A stretch of 64,000 nucleotides of DNA from Zygnema cylindricum (taxonomy: Eukaryota; Streptophyta; Zygnematophyceae; Zygnematales; Zygnemataceae). Shown here piece by piece: positions 62,956-64,000 of the stretch. Both the position numbers and the translations under genes were made by a program. The notes beneath the pieces are model-generated. The model worked only from the letters and a program-made list of their open reading frames with translations, was not told the origin of the DNA and did no database searches. The stretch is from assembly GCA_037447655.1 (NCBI GenBank), contig JBBHKE010001071.1, positions 62,001-126,000 on the forward strand, in the 5' to 3' direction. Every line of letters begins with the position of its first letter. Positions within the stretch are counted from its first letter, which is position 1.

Positions 62956-64000
62956 TAATAGTTAACCCACATTTTATGACGATGCCTAGAAAAATGTACA
63001 TGGTTAGTTAAATTTGTGTGGTTAGTGTAATATACCTGCTACATTGTAACACTAGCAAGGAAAAAATTGATAAAGAAATCACAACATCAGTCAGAATTGG
63101 CTTTTCGAAGCAGTTTGGTGCCTGGTTGACTTTTCAAGAAATTTTGCTAAAATATGGCCCTTATTTTGTCAGCAGTTGTGGTCTTTGCCCAATTACTTTC
63201 AGTGTTAAGCTTGTAGTCTTTTGCTCTGTTGTATCTATGTGTGCAAAAGTTTTTTGTAAATATTGCATATTGAATAAAAAAGTAAATAAACTGGTCCTTT
63301 CGACCATCATTTTTTTCCAGTCTCATACAACTTGGCATACACTGGCTGGCAGGATTATGTCCAGCAAATTGTTTGGAAGCTTTCTTAACTTCTGCTTTCA
63401 GCCAACGCAAACCATTGGCTAATACCTAGGGAACCTAATGTTTTCCCTATATGAACCATAAAACCATATCTAGCCCAATCTGCAGGATAATATAAACCAC
63501 TTAAAAAACAATTGTGCTATCTATTCTAGTCTAAAAAGTTTCCGTCATCGTCATTCTGATTGTTTCTAAGTATGACTTAATGGCTAAAACTGGTACTTCC
63601 TGGCATTGCTGCAAACTGTCTATCTTAAATGTTTATAATGGCTATGTCATTATTTGACCTGCAATCGCGCAAAGAAAAATAATATGCTAAAATACTTGCC
63701 TACAGCTGATGTGGCTTTCTGAATAGGGTATTGTTTTACCGGCTATTTATTGTGCTGTTCCTATAATGCTCATAAGCACTATCCTACAATCAACAAACAG
63801 GATTCAATCTGTACACTTATATATACCAATAGTTTATTGTGCTTTCTATGGTGCGCAAGAGGAATATCCTAAGAACTACATACAGGGTTGAATCTCTACA
63901 TTTATATGTATCTTTCATCTCTTGAAATGAAAGGGGCTCAATAGGAGACTAGACATTTGCAAACAGACTGTAAGTCATTGAATCGGCCACGACCCCTTGA
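62956..64000. other. 3' flank of the HIT/CCCH gene, no further gene recognised
   Basis: It holds the probable 3' untranslated region with AATAAA at 63273 and then AT-rich sequence to the window end. Open frames at 63018-63422 on both strands overlap each other and lack motifs. Confidence 0.55.

Overview
This is eukaryotic nuclear DNA, most likely from a streptophyte (green plant lineage, possibly a streptophyte alga or bryophyte; the exact clade cannot be settled from the sequence). Four spliced or single-exon protein genes are plant-like: a class I (TPS1-type) trehalose-6-phosphate synthase with the plant N-terminal extension, an MCM7 helicase subunit, an aldo-keto reductase and a plant-type GT90 glycosyltransferase. 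A fifth encodes a HIT/CCCH-zinc-finger protein. Exons were joined by hand from GT..AG junctions that keep the reading frame. They give uninterrupted proteins of 1012, 725, 283, 480 and 270 residues.

Layout. 1-15872 is a pile of Ty1/copia LTR retrotransposons: a truncated element A (197-3568), a truncated B starting inside A (3569 to about 6313), and a structurally complete but mutated C (9435-15872) with 1047-bp LTRs and a 5-bp target duplication. C sits in one arm of a 1.6-kb palindromic element (7826-9434 plus 15873-15901). 15907-18863 is a 3-kb element with long terminal inverted repeats that hosts a hAT-like MITE. 19399-21437 is a chain of five MITEs that target TA. TPS1 (21997-30392, +) and MCM7 (37745-31699, -) are convergent. 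37746-41588 has no recognised gene but carries a canonical E2F site upstream of MCM7. The aldo-keto reductase (45269-41589, -) has its first exon and upstream DNA duplicated at 45809-46318. 46319-51500 is repeat-rich, GT90 follows (51532-57018, +), then more MITEs, a PIF/Harbinger-like hairpin (60785-61898) and the HIT/CCCH gene (62143-62955, +).

The genes do not form an obvious pathway. TPS1 makes trehalose-6-phosphate, MCM7 is part of the replicative helicase, GT90 is a predicted membrane-anchored glycosyltransferase, and the others are a reductase-fold protein and a putative RNA-linked protein.

The most striking observation is in the copia family. The primer-binding site directly after the 5' LTR is a 15-nt perfect complement to the anticodon arm of plant initiator tRNA-Met (half-tRNA priming, as in Drosophila copia). 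The AUG that pairs with the CAU anticodon is also the apparent start codon of gag. Other notable points are two near-identical first exons in the reductase gene, loss of its catalytic Tyr, tandem copies of an MCM7 splice-donor region in the adjacent intron, and three families of MITE with distinct target duplications.
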